Shown in pieces: positions 62,068 to 64,000 of a stretch of DNA of 64,000 nt. This stretch comes from Deltaproteobacteria bacterium. GTDB lineage: Bacteria > UBA10199 > GCA-002796325 > JACPFF01. The position numbers were made by a program, and so were the translations under genes. The stretch is from the NCBI GenBank assembly GCA_016210045.1, contig JACQUX010000024.1, forward strand, positions 124,001 through 188,000, in the 5' to 3' direction. Within the stretch, counting starts at the first letter, position 1, and every line of letters starts with the position of its first letter. The notes under the pieces are model-generated. The model ran no database searches and was not told the DNA's origin. It saw only the letters and a program-made list of their open reading frames with translations.

Positions 62068-63047
62068 GAGGCCGCCTTCACGCTGCGGATTTTTTCGGTG
62101 AGGACCGGGAGGATCTGAAACAGATCGCCGACAATCCCGAAATCCGCCTTCTGAAAGATGGGGGCATCCGGATCTTTGTTGATCGCGACGATATGCCGCG
62201 CCGTCTGCATCCCCGCCAAGTGTTGGATCGCACCTGAAATACCGCACGCAATATATAAGGTGGGATTCACCGTCTTCCCGGTCTGCCCCACTTGATGCGC
62301 GTGTCCGATGTAGCCCGCGTCGACTGCGGCGCGCGACGCGCCGACACTCGCACCCAACGACACCGCTAAATCACGAATGAATTTAAAATTCTCCGCGCTC
62401 CCCAACGCCCGCCCTCCCGCAACGATCGCCGCCGCCTCAGTAATGTCGATCTCACCACGCTCTTCCGCCAACACCTCGCGGACTGTGGCGCGCAGACTCG
62501 GCAACTCCACCTTTTGCAACACCACTTCCGCTTGTCCGCTCCCCGCGGATGGTTGCCCGAACGCATTCGGACGCGCCACGGCCATTTGCGGCGTCCCACG
62601 GACAACAACATCGATCAGCGCTTTACCGGCATACACAGGATGGCGCGCCACGAGCCGCTCGTCGCGCCAATGCAGCGCGACACAATCGGGCACCAGGCCG
62701 GTGCGGAGTCGCATCGCGACGCGCGGCAGGCAATCGCGCCCCAACGGCGAAGCGCTCCCGAGGACGACAGCCGGCTGCACCGTTGCAATCACTGCACACA
62801 ATGCCGTCGTAAAGCCGTCGCTGTTATAGTGCGTCGCCAGTTCCGGGGCATCGACCACGACGACCCGCCGGACGCCGTATTGTCCCAACGTCCCGGCCGC
62901 CGCCGCACCCGCCGCACCGACGGCAACGGCGACGACGGAACCGCCCGACTCCTTCGCCAATGCCGCGGCCTTCGCCGCCAACTCGTACGAATAGCCTTTG
63001 AACGTGCCTTGCTCATGTTCCGCGATGATGAGAATGTCGTTGCCCAT
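62064..63047 (-). CDS. etfA: Electron transfer flavoprotein alpha subunit
   Basis: 327 residues. The C-terminal FAD domain has GASRAAVDAGY, HQVGQTGKTVNPTLYIACGISGAIQH and AINKDPDAPIF, the classic EtfA stretch. It forms a dimer with EtfB and carries electrons from acyl-CoA dehydrogenase. Lies 21 bases from etfB. Confidence 0.96.
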   Translation of the reverse strand: MGNDILIIAEHEQGTFKGYSYELAAKAAALAKESGGSVVAVAVGAAGAAAAGTLGQYGVRRVVVVDAPELATHYNSDGFTTALCAVIATVQPAVVLGSASPLGRDCLPRVAMRLRTGLVPDCVALHWRDERLVARHPVYAGKALIDVVVRGTPQMAVARPNAFGQPSAGSGQAEVVLQKVELPSLRATVREVLAEERGEIDITEAAAIVAGGRALGSAENFKFIRDLAVSLGASVGASRAAVDAGYIGHAHQVGQTGKTVNPTLYIACGISGAIQHLAGMQTARHIVAINKDPDAPIFQKADFGIVGDLFQILPVLTEKIRSVKAAS

Positions 63048-63068
63048 AGTTCGTATCCTTCTACATGA

Positions 63069-63842
63069 TTAAAACAGTTTGGCATCGTTGCGTAACCACG
63101 CAATCAGCTGATCCGCCGTCTCTTCCGCCGTACCGGTAATTTTCTTGCCCGCTTGGCGCTCCGGCGGCAGCATCGTTTCCACGATCTCCCATTGGGCCGA
63201 TTCGCCCGCTAACAATTCCGCCGCGCTCTTTTCCACTACCGGCTTACTCTTCGCCTTCATGATCCCCGGCAGCGACGGATAGCGCGGCGCATTCAGCCCT
63301 TTGTCGCATCCCAACACCGCCGGCAATTGCACACCGATCACTTCTTTCACGCCGCCCGCCACCGGACGCCGCACCACCACGGATTTGCCGTCCGCCTCCA
63401 ACGTGAGCGTATCGATCACGGAGACCATCGGCCATCCGAGCCGCTCCGCCACGCCTTGGATCACTTGGCCGGCGTCGTCGTCCATCGCCTGCTTCCCGCC
63501 GAGCACCAAATCGCACCCTTCGCCCTGCACCGCTGCGGCCAACGCAATCGCCGCGGTATATGGATCCATCGACACACCGTCCGTGTTGATCCGCACCGCG
63601 CGATCGGCGCCCATCGCCAACGCGGTCCGCAACGCATCGACAACCCGCGCCGGGCCGGCAGCGAAGACCACCACTTCGGCCTGCGCTGCTTGTTTCAATT
63701 GCAGCGCCGCCTCGATCGCAAATTCGTCGTATGGATTCACGACCCATTTGATCCCGGATTCATCGATTCCCTTGCCGCCGGCCGCCAATTTGATCCGCGT
63801 CTCGGTGTCAGGGACCTGCTTGATCAACACGCCGATTTTCAT
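63069..63842 (-). CDS. etfB: Electron transfer flavoprotein beta subunit
   Basis: 257 residues. EtfB motifs include KQVPDTETRI, VNPYDEFAIEAALQLK and GADRAVRINTDG near the nucleotide site, with the signature stretch VEKSAAELL towards the C-terminus. First gene of the etfB-etfA-acyl-CoA dehydrogenase operon. Confidence 0.96.
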   Translation of the reverse strand: MKIGVLIKQVPDTETRIKLAAGGKGIDESGIKWVVNPYDEFAIEAALQLKQAAQAEVVVFAAGPARVVDALRTALAMGADRAVRINTDGVSMDPYTAAIALAAAVQGEGCDLVLGGKQAMDDDAGQVIQGVAERLGWPMVSVIDTLTLEADGKSVVVRRPVAGGVKEVIGVQLPAVLGCDKGLNAPRYPSLPGIMKAKSKPVVEKSAAELLAGESAQWEIVETMLPPERQAGKKITGTAEETADQLIAWLRNDAKLF

Positions 63843-63868
63843 ATCACACTCCTTGCATCATAAACGGT

Positions 63869-64000
63869 TCATATCCGCGCAATGCCATCGATCCCGTCCG
63901 GCACTTGCCGGCCGAGGAGTTGCAACATAGTCGGGAACACATCGACTGTCCGCAGCGGGATATCTTGCAGCGGATGGCTGCACAACACCGGCACCACCAT
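63869..64000 (-). CDS. Sulfatase/phosphodiesterase-like protein, C-terminal part only
   Basis: 43 C-terminal residues are visible; the gene enters from the right edge. HPLQDIPLRTVDVFPTML and LGRQVPDGIDG match the C-terminal pattern of alkaline-phosphatase-superfamily sulfatases and type I phosphodiesterases. The fragment is too short to say more. Confidence 0.55.
   Translation of the reverse strand: MVVPVLCSHPLQDIPLRTVDVFPTMLQLLGRQVPDGIDGIARI

Overview
The window is a GC-rich (roughly 60%) piece of a Gram-negative, respiratory bacterial chromosome. Outer-membrane barrels, lipoproteins, System I cytochrome c maturation, thrombospondin-type-3 repeat proteins with a MYXO-CTERM-like tail, and a TIGR02147-type gene beside a lipoprotein gene all fit a deltaproteobacterial grade (Desulfobacterota, Myxococcota, Bdellovibrionota or an uncultured relative). 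No rRNA or other decisive marker is present, so the assignment is an inference from gene content.

Layout. 1-5965 (minus): a ccmABCDEFGH operon plus the start of a CcmI-like gene. 6093-10899 (minus): an outer-membrane barrel, a 9-heme cytochrome and an 8-heme PKD-type lipoprotein. 11077-12441 (minus): a monoheme cytochrome fused to a barrel (Cyc2-like layout). 12572-15583: accessory patch with AlbA_2/Schlafen-type and DUF4143-type genes and gene remnants. 15674-25679 (minus): apbE-rnfCDGEA, two palindromic elements, then rnfB-korA-korB. 25815-31216 (plus): ferredoxin, a second 2-oxoacid:ferredoxin oxidoreductase and a large Rossmann protein. 31286-32749: a second AlbA_2-type accessory gene between two copies of the 3' end of the Rossmann gene. 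33056-35934 (plus): pentaheme cytochrome, Rieske protein, cytochrome b and subunit IV fused to a diheme cytochrome. 36007-37973: TIGR02147-type gene and lipoprotein. 37980-47299 (minus): cytochromes, including a giant one of 25 to 34 hemes, an outer-membrane barrel and cydAB. 47496-49795: hemerythrin and nrfHA. 49894-54296: lipoproteins, modABC and a hypothetical protein with hendecapeptide repeats. 54649-54736: tRNA-Ser. 54876-60190: two thrombospondin-type-3 repeat proteins. 60283-64000: etfBA, acyl-CoA dehydrogenase and the tail of a sulfatase-like gene.

Together these genes describe an electron-transport specialist. About 70 canonical CXXCH heme sites lie on one window that also carries the machinery to attach the hemes. 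Two porin-cytochrome clusters and a fused cytochrome-porin suggest electron exchange across the outer membrane. The Rieske/cytochrome b and CydAB complexes handle quinols, and NrfHA reduces nitrite. Rnf links ferredoxin, NADH and the ion gradient, and its operon runs into a 2-oxoacid:ferredoxin oxidoreductase.

The most unusual structure is not one protein. At two loci an accessory AlbA_2 or DUF4143 gene sits directly after a core metabolic gene, and beyond it lies a second copy of the last 84-85 bp of that core gene. The differences between copies are mostly synonymous, so the outer copies look like displaced real gene ends rather than decayed duplicates. Many gene junctions also carry palindromic elements, some with stems that differ in sequence but keep pairing and keep similar linkers or loops. 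Gaps longer than about 300 bases are covered by entries at 14037-14409, 16511-16655, 19439-19803, 32863-32946 and 54325-54562.
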